This document shows positions 7,293 to 15,208 of a DNA stretch of 15,208 nucleotides, piece by piece (position 1 is the first letter of the stretch; each line of letters begins with the position of its first letter). This DNA is from Peptoniphilaceae bacterium. Lineage in GTDB: Bacteria; Bacillota; Clostridia; Tissierellales; Peptoniphilaceae. The translations under genes were made by a program, and so were the position numbers. The stretch is from NCBI GenBank assembly GCA_029983595.1, contig JASBZD010000017.1:1-15208 (forward strand), written 5' to 3'. The notes below the pieces were generated by a model that saw only the letters and a program-made list of their open reading frames with translations, was not told the origin of the DNA and did not search any database.

Positions 7293-7321
7293 AATATATA
7301 TTATATAAAACATATTTTCAA
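7293..7321 (-). promoter_or_regulatory. Putative sigma-A promoter of the HAD-GH25-TtcA block
   Basis: On the minus strand, TTGAAA (7321-7316) and TATATT (7298-7293) are separated by exactly 17 bases, each matching consensus at 5 of 6 positions. Transcription would begin near 7286, giving a leader of about 17 bases that just contains the GGGGG Shine-Dalgarno. The 79-base pyk-HAD gap holds no GC-rich hairpin, so read-through from pyk may add to this promoter. Confidence 0.5.
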
Positions 7322-7348
7322 ATTTATTTAAAATATTTTATATTTATT

Positions 7349-9106
7349 TTATCTTACAGTTACCTCGCCTCTATAAATAAATCCATATTTTGAGTCTATA
7401 GTAATTATATCGCCATCTTTTAAAATTCTAGTTACATTTCCAGCTCCTACAATAGTCGGAACTCTTAAATCAAGCCCCACCACTACCGCATGAGATGTAA
7501 ATCCCCCCTCTTCTACAATAACTCCTGAAGAACGTCTCATAAAATCTACTAGCTCGCTATTAGTTGAGCCACAAACTAGAATATCGCCATCCTCAAATTT
7601 ATCATCTAGCTCTTCTTTTGACGATCCTACTGATACTTTAGAAGTTACGACTTTCTCACCAATTCCCACGCCTTTAGATAACATACTAGCTATAGTCTGA
7701 ACTTTTATAAGGTTAGTAGATCCTGATGAACCTACTGGGATCCCCGCAGTAATTACGACAAGATCTCCCTCTTCAAGATATCCATGTTCTACTAGAAAAT
7801 CTAGAGATTTATTCATTAAATCATCTGTAGATTCATAAACTGGAACCACTACAGCCTCTACACCCCATACTAGACTTAGCTGACGTCTAATTCTCTCTGA
7901 TGTAGTAATAGCAATAATTCTCTTTGATGGTCTAAATTTAGATAAACTTCTCGCAGTTGAACCGCCTAGAGTAGAAGCAATTATAGCAGCAGCCTCTAGT
8001 TCATCAGCGATTTTTACAGCAGATTCTCCAATGGTATTTGTAGTAGTATTTTCTAGATAATGATCTTTATCTCCTAAAAAGCTACCAAGATCTAGATGAT
8101 CTTCCATTTTTAAAGCTATTCTATTCATAGTTTTTACTGCTTCTTCAGGGTATTTTCCAGAGGCAGTTTCGCCAGATAACATTATAGCTGATGTTCCATC
8201 AAGTATGGCATTAGCCACATCAGTTACCTCAGCACGTGTAGGACGAGGATTTCTAATCATAGAATCTAGCATTTGTGTAGCTGTAATTACTGGTTTTCCA
8301 GCTAAAACACATTTTTTAATTAGCTCTTTTTGCACAAGAGCTATATTTTCAGTCGCTACTTCTACCCCCATATCTCCACGAGCTATCATTAAACCATCAG
8401 AAACTTCTAGTATTGAATCAATATTATCAATTCCCTCTTGGTTCTCTATCTTAGGAATGATATGTATAAACTCGCCAGCATTTTGTTCAAGTATTTCACG
8501 AATCTCCATAACATCTTCTCTTTTTCTTACGAAAGATGCAGCAATAAAATCTATATCATTTTTTATCCCAAATATAATATCACTTTTATCTTTTTCAGTA
8601 ATTGCAGGCAGTGAAATTTTTATACCTGGTACGTTAATTCCCTTATTGGATGAAATTTCTCCGCTATTTATTACCTCACAGATTATATCAGTATCGTCTT
8701 TTATATCTATTACTTTAAGTTCTACTAGACCATCATCTATTAAAATTGAAGTCCCTTTTTTTACATCTTTTGGAAGTCCAATATGAGACTGACTAGCGAT
8801 TTCTTTATTTCCTTCTAGTTCTCTTGAAGTAAGAGTAAATTTATCGCCAATTTCTAATACTACTGGTTCAGCCATTTTCCCTAGTCTAATCTCTGGCCCT
8901 TTAGTATCTAGCATTATAGCTGTTGGCTTTTTAAGTTTTTCAGAAACTCTTTTTATTCTATCAATTCTCTGTTGGTGCTCATCTTGAGTACCATGTGAGA
9001 AGTTAAGTCTAGCTACATTCATGCCAGCTTTCATAAGTTTTTCTAGCATTTCCTCTGAATCTGAAGCAGGACCTATAGTGCAGACGATTTTAGTTCTTTT
9101 TTCCAT
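7349..9106 (-). CDS. pyk: Pyruvate kinase with C-terminal PEP-utilizer-like domain
   Basis: 585 residues, the length of the Bacillus/Geobacillus type and about 100 longer than E. coli PykF. It converts phosphoenolpyruvate and ADP to pyruvate and ATP in the cytoplasm. Seen: VARLNFSHG (31-39; R33, N35, S37), LDTKGPEIR (66-74; D67, T68), FIAASFVRKRED (187-198), IPKIENQEG (217-225; catalytic K219, metal ligand E221), IARGDMGVE (241-249; metal ligand D245) and TATQMLDSM (275-283). After the allosteric C domain (about 355-480) comes the swivelling domain (about 486-585) with GGFTSHAVVVG (534-544). Its TSH triad resembles the phosphohistidine site of PEP synthase and PPDK, but there is no matching catalytic partner domain. 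TAAAGGAG precedes the ATG, and the gene follows pfkA by 17 bases, so the two are co-transcribed. No defect seen. Confidence 0.98.
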   Translation of the reverse strand: MEKRTKIVCTIGPASDSEEMLEKLMKAGMNVARLNFSHGTQDEHQQRIDRIKRVSEKLKKPTAIMLDTKGPEIRLGKMAEPVVLEIGDKFTLTSRELEGNKEIASQSHIGLPKDVKKGTSILIDDGLVELKVIDIKDDTDIICEVINSGEISSNKGINVPGIKISLPAITEKDKSDIIFGIKNDIDFIAASFVRKREDVMEIREILEQNAGEFIHIIPKIENQEGIDNIDSILEVSDGLMIARGDMGVEVATENIALVQKELIKKCVLAGKPVITATQMLDSMIRNPRPTRAEVTDVANAILDGTSAIMLSGETASGKYPEEAVKTMNRIALKMEDHLDLGSFLGDKDHYLENTTTNTIGESAVKIADELEAAAIIASTLGGSTARSLSKFRPSKRIIAITTSERIRRQLSLVWGVEAVVVPVYESTDDLMNKSLDFLVEHGYLEEGDLVVITAGIPVGSSGSTNLIKVQTIASMLSKGVGIGEKVVTSKVSVGSSKEELDDKFEDGDILVCGSTNSELVDFMRRSSGVIVEEGGFTSHAVVVGLDLRVPTIVGAGNVTRILKDGDIITIDSKYGFIYRGEVTVR

Positions 9107-9123
9107 AATTTTCTCCTTTAAAA

Positions 9124-10080
9124 TTAAACAGAAAGTACATTTACAGTATCTAGAATTTGATAATCTAGTTTTTTCGGCATATTTAAAGCTTCTTCAAATT
9201 TCATCTCAATAAGTTTTCCATTACACATACCTAAAGCAAAATCTGTATTTCCAGCCATAAGTAGTTCTACTGCTCTCATACCCATAGTTGAGGCCATAAT
9301 TCTATCCTGAGCGCAAGGACTTCCTCCACGCTGAACATGTCCTAATACAGTAACCTTAGTCTCAATATGTGTCTTTTCTTCAAACTCTTTAGCTATCTTA
9401 AAAACATTTCCCGCTCCTTCAGCCACTATTATAAGATTATGTTTTTTACCTCTCATAAGACCTTCACGGGCTTTTTTAGCAATTTTATCTATATCATATT
9501 CTCGCTCTGGAATAATTATGCTTTCTCCACCTCCAGCTAGCGCAGAATATAAAGCTAAATCTCCACAATCTCTGCCCATTACCTCAATTACGACTGCTCG
9601 CCCATGAGAAGATGACGTATCTCTAAGATTTCCGATAGCTGAAGTTACAGTTTCTAAAGCTGTCCAAAATCCAATTGTAAAATCAGTATAACCAAGATCG
9701 TTATCTATAGTACAAGGTATCCCAATAGTGTGGATTCCATTTTCTGCTAATTTTTTAGCCCCTTTAAAAGAACCATCACCACCTAATACTACGACACCAT
9801 CTATTCCATATACATTTAAAACATTTATAGCTTTTTTTAAGCCTTCTTCAGTTTTAAACTCCTCACTTCTAGCAGTTCCTAAAATCGTTCCACCTTTTTG
9901 AATAGTATCTCCAACACTTGAAGCTTCAAGTTTTATAAGATCTCCCTCAATAAGTCCCTTATATCCATTTTTTATTCCATAAATATCAATTTTGTTAAAT
10001 ATTGCCGTACGAGTAACTGCCCTAATTCCAGCGTTCATTCCAGGTGCATCGCCACCGCTAGTTAAAACTGCTAATTTCAT
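9124..10080 (-). CDS. pfkA: ATP-dependent 6-phosphofructokinase
   Basis: 318 residues, normal for bacterial PfkA (about 320). It phosphorylates fructose 6-phosphate to fructose 1,6-bisphosphate, the committed step of glycolysis, as a cytoplasmic tetramer. Motifs: TSGGDAPGMNAGIRA (7-21, ATP phosphate loop), GTARSEEF (68-75, R71), VLGGDGSF (98-105; glycine G103 after D102 marks ATP rather than PPi use), PCTIDND (122-128; catalytic base D126), RDTSSSHGR (153-161), EVMGRDCGD (166-174) and GHVQRGGSP (247-255; R251). Residue 123 is cysteine where the E. coli and Geobacillus enzymes have glycine (PGTIDND). The SD GGAGAG lies directly on the dnaE stop codon, with only 9 bases between the genes, so translation is probably coupled to dnaE. 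pyk follows 17 bases later. Confidence 0.98.
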   Translation of the reverse strand: MKLAVLTSGGDAPGMNAGIRAVTRTAIFNKIDIYGIKNGYKGLIEGDLIKLEASSVGDTIQKGGTILGTARSEEFKTEEGLKKAINVLNVYGIDGVVVLGGDGSFKGAKKLAENGIHTIGIPCTIDNDLGYTDFTIGFWTALETVTSAIGNLRDTSSSHGRAVVIEVMGRDCGDLALYSALAGGGESIIIPEREYDIDKIAKKAREGLMRGKKHNLIIVAEGAGNVFKIAKEFEEKTHIETKVTVLGHVQRGGSPCAQDRIMASTMGMRAVELLMAGNTDFALGMCNGKLIEMKFEEALNMPKKLDYQILDTVNVLSV

Positions 10081-10084
10081 AGTT

Positions 10085-10090
10085 CTCTCC
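10085..10090 (-). promoter_or_regulatory. Shine-Dalgarno of pfkA overlapping the dnaE stop codon
   Basis: GGAGAG on the minus strand uses the G of the dnaE TAG stop (10092-10090) and stands 4 bases before the pfkA ATG (10080). Ribosomes ending dnaE would sit on the pfkA initiation site, a usual arrangement for coupled translation. Confidence 0.75.
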
Positions 10091-13000
10091 TATTTTAAAA
10101 TTATATCCGATTTTTCTAACATACCATCTAACGCATATTTAAGCTCATCTATTCTATCTTCATCAAATTTTAGATAGTCATTTTTTATATTTGATTTTTC
10201 TTTTTCAAAATAAAATACTACTTCTGAATCTCCTCTAAAATTTTGTAAAATAGAAACTATTTTATTAAATAAATCTAAATTCGATCTAGAATCTAGCTTT
10301 AGATATAAAATCTTATTCTTTTTTTCTTTAATTATCTTCTCAAATTCTCTCTCATCTATAGGCTCAATTTTATTAGCTAAAATCTTTGGATCATCATTAT
10401 CAGAAAGTTGGAGCTGACCCTCTACTTTTATCAGAGAATCTTCTTTTAAATATCTAGAATATTCACTAAATTGTCTAGGAAAAATTGTAACCCCAATAGT
10501 ATCTGATAAATCCTCAAGTGTGAAATGGGCCATTAAGTCATTTTTTCTAGTAAGTACCTTATTTACATTTACGATCATTCCAGCTAGTATAATCCTCTCT
10601 CCATCTCTAAAGCTATATCTTAGATTTTCATCTTGATATTTTATTTCTGAGATAGAATGCTTATTAATTCTAGTAATAAGATCTTTATATTCGCCTAATG
10701 GATGGCCAGTAAGATAAATTCCGGTAATTTCTTTTTCCATAGCATATAGCTCTTTTTTAGGAAATTCAGGTATATTAGGGAAATTTATCTCATAAGAAGT
10801 CGTATCTTCTTTTAAATAATCAGTAAATAAATTAAACTGACCCTCCACATTACGCTTGGTTTCTGCATTATGGCTAGATAAAATATCTTCAAAAACTGCT
10901 AAAGCCTTCGCACGACTTGGGATAATATTATCTAATGATCCAGATTTTATCAGCGCTTCAATCGCCCTTTTATTAAGTGTATTTTCTTTAATATCTGAAA
11001 CTCTAGTAATAAAATCTTTTAAATTTTTAAATTCGCCTTTTTTACGCGCCTCTACGATTGAATTTATTACACCTTTTCCCATTCCCTTAAGACCTAGTAG
11101 ACCAAATCGTATTTTTCCATCTTCTACAGAAAATTTCTCAAATGAATAATTTACATCAGGTCGTAAAACTTCTATCCCCAGTCTTTTACACTCATCTAGA
11201 TACATTACTACCTGAGATGTATTAGAAACTACAGATGAAATTAAAGCCGCCATATATTCAGATGGATAATAATATTTTAAGTAAGCAGTCTGAAAAGCTA
11301 CTACAGAATATGAAACTGAGTGAGATTTATTAAATGCATAATTTGCAAAATCTATCATTAAATCATAGATTTTATTTGCACTAAACTCATCCACGCCATT
11401 TCTTATAGCTCCGGGAATAAGGATATTTCCATCCTCGTCCTCTTCGCCATAGATAAAGACTTTTCGCTCGCGTTCCATCTCTGCCATCTTCTTTTTACTC
11501 ATAGCTCGTCTTACTAAATCGGCTCGTCCTAAGCTATAACCTGCTATATCTTGCACAATTCTCATAACCTGCTCTTGGTATACTATTGCACCATAAGTAG
11601 GTTTTAAAATATCTTCTAAAGATTTATGGATATAACTAATTTTTGAATTATCATGTTTTGATTCAATAAATTTAGGAATTTGATCCATTGGACCAGGTCT
11701 AAATAGCGAGTTCGCAGCAACTAGATCTTCAAAAACGTCAGGTTTTAAATCTTTTAAGAACTTTCTCATGCCAGCAGACTCAAATTGAAATATCCCCAAA
11801 GTCTCCCCACGAGTAAACATCTCTAAAACTTCAGAATTTTCTAGATCTAGATTATTTAGATCAATCTCAATCCCCTGATTTTCCTTTACTAAATCTACAG
11901 TATCCTTAATTACCGTCAGAGTTCTAAGGCCCAAAAAGTCCATCTTTAATAGACCCAGCTCTTCAAGTTCTGTCATGTTATATTGGGTACAGATTATATC
12001 TCCATTACGAGTTAAAGGCACATAGTCAGTTACATCACTACCAGTAATTAAAACCCCAGCTGCATGAGTCGAGGTGTGACGAGATAACCCCTCTACATCT
12101 AGGGCAATATCTATAATTTTTTTAACTTCATAATCTTCTTCATACGCACGTTTTAATTCCGGTGAAATTTGTAAAGCTCTTTCAAGATTCATACCTAGTG
12201 CATCAGGCACCATCTTCGCAATAGAATCAACTTTTCCATAAGGTATATCAAGAGCTCGACCCACATCACGAATAGCTCCCTTAGCGAGCATTTTACCAAA
12301 CGTCACAATTTGGGCCACTTTTTCAGAGCCATATTTTTCATTTACATAATCTATAACCTCGTCGCGTCTTTCATAGCAAAAATCAATATCAATATCAGGC
12401 ATAGAAATACGCTCAGGATTTAAAAATCTCTCAAAAAGCAGATCGTGCTTTAAAGGATCAATATCCGTAATAGAAAGAGCATATGAAATAATAGAGCCAG
12501 CTGCAGATCCACGCCCTGGACCGACTGGAATATCATGTTCCTTAGCAAAACGCACAAAATCCCATACAATTAAGAAATAATCGACATAGCCCATTTGAGA
12601 AATAGTCCGAAACTCATACTCATATCTTTCATTTATTTTAGGACTTATCTCTCCATATTTTTCCCTTAAACCATTTTCAATAAGTTCTCTTAAATAGCTT
12701 TCGTTAGTATATCCATCAGGAATATCAAAATGAGGCAGTTTTGTATTATGAAACTCAATCTCTACATTGCATCTATCTGCGATTTTTTGAGTATTTTCTA
12801 ACGCTTCAGGAGCATATGAAAAAAGCTTAAGCATCTCTTCAGGACTTTTTAGATAAAACTCATTTGATGGAAATTTCATTCGATTTTCTTCATTAACAGT
12901 CTTACCAGTCTGAACACATAAAAGCACGTCATGAGAAATAAAATCATCTTTATTAGTATAGTGGGAATCATTAGTACAAACTAGCTCTATCCCCGTTTCT

Positions 13001-13581
13001 TTAGATAATTTTAACACTCCCTCATTTACGATTTTTTGCTCTTCCATGCCATGATCTTGAAGCTCAAGAAAAAAGTTTCCCTTTCCAAAAATAGACTCAA
13101 GTCTTAAAGCTGCATTACGTGCTCCTTCATAATCACGATTTAAAATCTTTCTTTGTACCTCACCAGAGATACACGCACTAGTAGATATAAGCCCGCTAGA
13201 ATACTTCTCTAAAGTCTCATAATCTACTCTAGGACGATAATAATAACCATCGACATTTCCAATAGATACGATTTTCATTAGATTCTCGTATCCTTTGTTA
13301 TTTTCTGCAAGCAAAATAAGATGGTAATACTCCCTATTTTTTGGCGTTTTATCAAATCTTGAGCCATTAGTTACATAAACTTCAGCGCCAATAACAGGTT
13401 TAATCCCCTCTTCTAAACAAGTTTTATAAAATTCAATTATTCCATACATATTGCCATGGTCTGTAAGAGCCACAGCATTCATCCCAAGTTCTTTAGTTCT
13501 CGTAACGAGATCTCTAATTCTCGTAGTTCCATCTAATAAACTATACTCAGAATGTTGATGTAAATTAACAAAATTTGTCAT
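10090..13581 (-). CDS. dnaE: DNA polymerase III subunit alpha (DnaE type)
   Basis: 1163 residues, full length. Domains: PHP (about 3-210), with all nine positions that bind metal in PHP enzymes apparently kept (H8, H10, D17, H42, E67, H87, C137, D205, H207); palm with PGRGSAAGS (355-363) and MPDIDIDF (394-401), giving catalytic D396 and D398, with the third acid D548 in KMDFLG; thumb and fingers (about 420-800), including FRPGPMDQIP (627-636) and FNKSHSVSYS (750-759); tandem helix-hairpin-helix (about 820-890); a likely beta-clamp-binding motif QFNLF (915-919); an OB-fold (about 995-1075); and a short C-terminal domain. It has no inserted DnaQ-like exonuclease, so it is DnaE and not PolC. In Firmicutes with both enzymes DnaE extends primers, with PolC doing bulk synthesis; PolC is not visible here. 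GGAGAGG precedes the ATG. malQ ends 50 bases upstream and pfkA follows by 9 bases. Confidence 0.98.
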   Translation of the reverse strand: MTNFVNLHQHSEYSLLDGTTRIRDLVTRTKELGMNAVALTDHGNMYGIIEFYKTCLEEGIKPVIGAEVYVTNGSRFDKTPKNREYYHLILLAENNKGYENLMKIVSIGNVDGYYYRPRVDYETLEKYSSGLISTSACISGEVQRKILNRDYEGARNAALRLESIFGKGNFFLELQDHGMEEQKIVNEGVLKLSKETGIELVCTNDSHYTNKDDFISHDVLLCVQTGKTVNEENRMKFPSNEFYLKSPEEMLKLFSYAPEALENTQKIADRCNVEIEFHNTKLPHFDIPDGYTNESYLRELIENGLREKYGEISPKINERYEYEFRTISQMGYVDYFLIVWDFVRFAKEHDIPVGPGRGSAAGSIISYALSITDIDPLKHDLLFERFLNPERISMPDIDIDFCYERRDEVIDYVNEKYGSEKVAQIVTFGKMLAKGAIRDVGRALDIPYGKVDSIAKMVPDALGMNLERALQISPELKRAYEEDYEVKKIIDIALDVEGLSRHTSTHAAGVLITGSDVTDYVPLTRNGDIICTQYNMTELEELGLLKMDFLGLRTLTVIKDTVDLVKENQGIEIDLNNLDLENSEVLEMFTRGETLGIFQFESAGMRKFLKDLKPDVFEDLVAANSLFRPGPMDQIPKFIESKHDNSKISYIHKSLEDILKPTYGAIVYQEQVMRIVQDIAGYSLGRADLVRRAMSKKKMAEMERERKVFIYGEEDEDGNILIPGAIRNGVDEFSANKIYDLMIDFANYAFNKSHSVSYSVVAFQTAYLKYYYPSEYMAALISSVVSNTSQVVMYLDECKRLGIEVLRPDVNYSFEKFSVEDGKIRFGLLGLKGMGKGVINSIVEARKKGEFKNLKDFITRVSDIKENTLNKRAIEALIKSGSLDNIIPSRAKALAVFEDILSSHNAETKRNVEGQFNLFTDYLKEDTTSYEINFPNIPEFPKKELYAMEKEITGIYLTGHPLGEYKDLITRINKHSISEIKYQDENLRYSFRDGERIILAGMIVNVNKVLTRKNDLMAHFTLEDLSDTIGVTIFPRQFSEYSRYLKEDSLIKVEGQLQLSDNDDPKILANKIEPIDEREFEKIIKEKKNKILYLKLDSRSNLDLFNKIVSILQNFRGDSEVVFYFEKEKSNIKNDYLKFDEDRIDELKYALDGMLEKSDIILK

Positions 13582-13603
13582 AACCTCTCCTATTATATGT
13601 TTG

Positions 13604-13612
13604 ATTATAACA
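13604..13612 (-). promoter_or_regulatory. Putative extended -10 promoter between malQ and dnaE
   Basis: TGTTATAAT on the minus strand is a perfect extended -10 element in the 50-base gap. No good -35 is present at 16-18 bases, and the start would fall near 13597, about 15 bases before the ATG. It could give dnaE-pfkA-pyk transcription independent of malQ. There is no terminator after malQ, so read-through also seems likely. Confidence 0.35.
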
Positions 13613-13631
13613 TATTAGTTTAAGCTAAAAA

Positions 13632-15137
13632 TTATCTAAGTTTATATTTTTGGTGTCTTCCAGATATTTTAGTAATATTAGAAAACTTATTTTTTATATC
13701 AATATTTAAATCAGTAGCTTTTAGTCTATATTTCCAATTATCTCCTAAAGTACTAGGAATATTCATTCGTGAATTTTTATCAGAATTTACAATATCCTGA
13801 ATCTGAATAATACATAAATCTGAAGGACTCGTCATCGCCCCTCTAATAAACCCAAAGTTATAACCTTCATCTAAAGTCAGATTAAGATAATCTTTTGCAA
13901 ACGCCATTTCATAATCTAAAGCACGATCTATAAAACCGCTAACCGTCTCATTATCATGAGTCCCAACATAATATACCGAGTTTTTTGGCACATTATGAGG
14001 TAGATATTCATTTTCATAATCTCCAGAAAAAGCAAAAACCATAATCTTCATACCTGGAAATCCCGCCTCCGCCACAAACTTCTTTACATCTGAACCTAAA
14101 TCGCCTAAATCTTCAGCTATCATTTTTAGACCATCTATTTCTTTTTCAAGAGTATCTATAAAATCCATACCAGGACCTAACTTCCACTTCCCAATTTTGG
14201 CAGTTTCTAAACCATACTCAACTTCATAATATGAGTGAAGAGCTCTAAAATGATCAAATCTAATCACATCAAAAATCTCAAACGCAAAAGAAACTCTATC
14301 AACCCACCATTTATAGTCTGTAGATTTTAAATATTGCCAGTCATAAATTGGGTTTCCCCAAAGCTGACCATTTTCAGAAAAATAATCAGGTGGCACACCA
14401 GCTACTACCGTAGGGTTTAAATCCTTATCTAGTTTAAAAACCTCTGGATTGCCCCAAGTATCGGCAGAATCTTCAGCCACATAAATTGGAATATCGCCAA
14501 TAATTTCAATACCTAAATCTAAGAGATAATCTCTAAGATCATTCCACTGCTTGAAAAATTGGTATTGTAAAAACTTATAAAACTCAATCTCCTCTTCATG
14601 AGAATTTTTAAAATCAAAAATCGCCTCATAATCTCTAAATTTAAACTTATTATCCCACTTAGTCCAAGGTAGGTTATTTTGGGTAATTTTAATCGCCATA
14701 TAAAGCGCATAATCATCTAGCCAAAACTCATTTTCCTCTTTAAATTTATAATAAAGAGCATTTTTTTCAAATCTATCATATGCCTTTTTTAAAGTAATAA
14801 ATCGTTCATTATATAAAAGTGAATAGTCTATTTCAGTCTCATATCCGCTATAATCTAAAATCTCTAGATCAGAATCATCTAGAAGTCCTTCGTCTTTTAG
14901 AATATCTAAATCTATAAAATATGGATTTCCTGCAAAAGTAGAAAAAGATTGATAAGGAGAGTCGCCATAGCTAGTAGGCCCAATAGGTAAAGTCTGCCAA
15001 TATTTCTGCCCAGTATCTGCTAAAAACTTCCCGAAATCTCGCGCCTCTTTACCCAGAGACCCAATCCCATATTTTCCTGGAAGACTAGAAATATGCATTA
15101 AAACTCCAGAACTTCTTTCTAAAAAATTATCCCTCAT
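13632..15137 (-). CDS. malQ: 4-alpha-glucanotransferase (amylomaltase, GH77)
   Basis: 501 residues, the length of the short amylomaltases such as that of Thermus. It moves alpha-1,4-glucan chains between maltodextrins, releasing glucose, and works in the cytoplasm in maltose or glycogen use. Motifs: GVLMHISSLPGKYGIGSLG (11-29), LPIGPTSYGDSPYQSFS (50-66), GDIPIYVAEDSADTW (214-228), VAGVPPDYFSENGQLWG (245-261), VIRFDHFRA (291-299; nucleophile D295), MIAEDLGDLG (339-348; acid/base E342) and GTHDNE (392-397; D395 stabilises the transition state). All three catalytic acids are present, at almost the same numbers as in Thermus amylomaltase. The start is supported by GGGGG 6 bases before the ATG. 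No phosphorylase, debranching enzyme or sugar transporter is visible beside it; the upstream neighbour lies outside the window. Its product glucose would enter glycolysis through the pfkA and pyk products encoded downstream. Confidence 0.98.
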   Translation of the reverse strand: MRDNFLERSSGVLMHISSLPGKYGIGSLGKEARDFGKFLADTGQKYWQTLPIGPTSYGDSPYQSFSTFAGNPYFIDLDILKDEGLLDDSDLEILDYSGYETEIDYSLLYNERFITLKKAYDRFEKNALYYKFKEENEFWLDDYALYMAIKITQNNLPWTKWDNKFKFRDYEAIFDFKNSHEEEIEFYKFLQYQFFKQWNDLRDYLLDLGIEIIGDIPIYVAEDSADTWGNPEVFKLDKDLNPTVVAGVPPDYFSENGQLWGNPIYDWQYLKSTDYKWWVDRVSFAFEIFDVIRFDHFRALHSYYEVEYGLETAKIGKWKLGPGMDFIDTLEKEIDGLKMIAEDLGDLGSDVKKFVAEAGFPGMKIMVFAFSGDYENEYLPHNVPKNSVYYVGTHDNETVSGFIDRALDYEMAFAKDYLNLTLDEGYNFGFIRGAMTSPSDLCIIQIQDIVNSDKNSRMNIPSTLGDNWKYRLKATDLNIDIKNKFSNITKISGRHQKYKLR

Positions 15138-15208
15138 AAACTACCCCCTATTATATTTATTATATTATTAAAATTTTAATTTATGTATTAAATATAATTT
15201 ACAAATGA
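15138..15208 (-). promoter_or_regulatory. AT-rich leader/promoter region of malQ
   Basis: The 71 bases upstream of malQ hold GGGGG (15148-15144) as Shine-Dalgarno, 6 bases before the ATG, and two TATAAT hexamers on the minus strand (15155-15150 and 15164-15159). The second is the more plausible -10, since the first lies almost on the Shine-Dalgarno. No good -35 is seen at standard spacing. I see no hairpin or operator. Confidence 0.3.

Noticed and set aside
7320..7348. AT-only inverted repeat after pyk as a terminator
   Set aside because: The possible stem (AAATA/TATTT) has no G-C pairs and no ordered T tract, so it would not terminate well. I treat the gap as promoter DNA with possible read-through.
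8205..8786. 193-codon open frame on the plus strand inside pyk
   Set aside because: It is antisense to highly conserved pyruvate kinase motifs, its product is a serine/isoleucine-rich low-complexity chain, and it matches no family I know. It is a shadow of the codon bias of pyk.
9021..9212. Short plus-strand frame across the pyk-pfkA junction, and a similar one at 9992-10177
   Set aside because: Both are antisense to conserved starts or ends of real genes and have no domain signature.
10856..11149. 97-codon open frame on the plus strand inside dnaE
   Set aside because: Antisense to the fingers/helix-hairpin-helix part of dnaE, with no recognisable domain and no supporting start signals.
14519..14716. 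65-codon minus-strand open frame in another frame of malQ
   Set aside because: It lies wholly inside malQ, which has every GH77 motif in its own frame, and its product has no family features.
1..15208. CRISPR arrays, tRNA/rRNA genes, insertion sequences, riboswitch leaders or phage genes
   Set aside because: None seen. The longest gap between genes is 195 bases and holds only a terminator and promoter elements. The GH25 protein lacks phage neighbours, so it is not taken as a prophage sign.

Overview
The window is AT-rich, and every gene I can support lies on the minus strand. The features are typical of a strictly anaerobic, low-G+C Gram-positive bacterium (Firmicutes; Clostridia/Tissierellia, perhaps near the Anaerococcus/Peptoniphilus cocci). 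These are a flavodiiron oxygen-scavenging protein, a very large 2-hydroxyacyl-CoA dehydratase activase-type protein, a Bacillus-type pyruvate kinase with a C-terminal swivelling domain, the Firmicute gene order dnaE-pfkA-pyk, and purine-rich Shine-Dalgarno sites. The taxon is an inference; nothing here identifies a genus.

In the direction of transcription (high to low coordinates), the window opens with malQ (4-alpha-glucanotransferase). After 50 bases comes dnaE (DNA polymerase III alpha), then pfkA (9 bases) and pyk (17 bases). This is one tight transcription unit joining replication to lower glycolysis, with a possible extra promoter in front of dnaE. A 79-base AT-only gap with a good sigma-A-like promoter then leads to a three-gene overlapping block: a HAD phosphatase starting at TTG, a membrane-anchored GH25 lysozyme-like protein, and a TtcA-family tRNA thiolation enzyme. 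A 125-base gap with another promoter precedes a flavodiiron protein (diiron beta-lactamase domain plus flavodoxin). That gene is followed by the only clear rho-independent terminator of the window.

Beyond the terminator, a promoter with a 14-base perfect palindrome over its -35 region drives the last gene, which runs off the left edge. It encodes at least 1130 residues: two tandem BcrAD/BadFG ATPase domains, a cysteine-rich linker, a DUF2229 region and the start of a dehydratase-like C-terminal region. Each ATPase half keeps the two cysteines that in HgdC-type activators hold an interfacial [4Fe-4S] cluster, with the same 39-residue spacing in both halves. The protein therefore looks like a single-chain activator joined to its own possible electron acceptor. 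The substrate of this family is not known, and it is the best candidate here for an undescribed system.

The malQ-pfkA-pyk genes would feed alpha-glucans into ATP-yielding glycolysis. The flavodiiron protein would remove O2 or NO that threatens Fe-S enzymes such as the activase and the TtcA-family protein. There are no tRNA or rRNA genes, insertion sequences, CRISPR arrays or long repeats, and no gene-free stretch longer than 300 bases. The region looks like ordinary chromosome rather than a mobile island.
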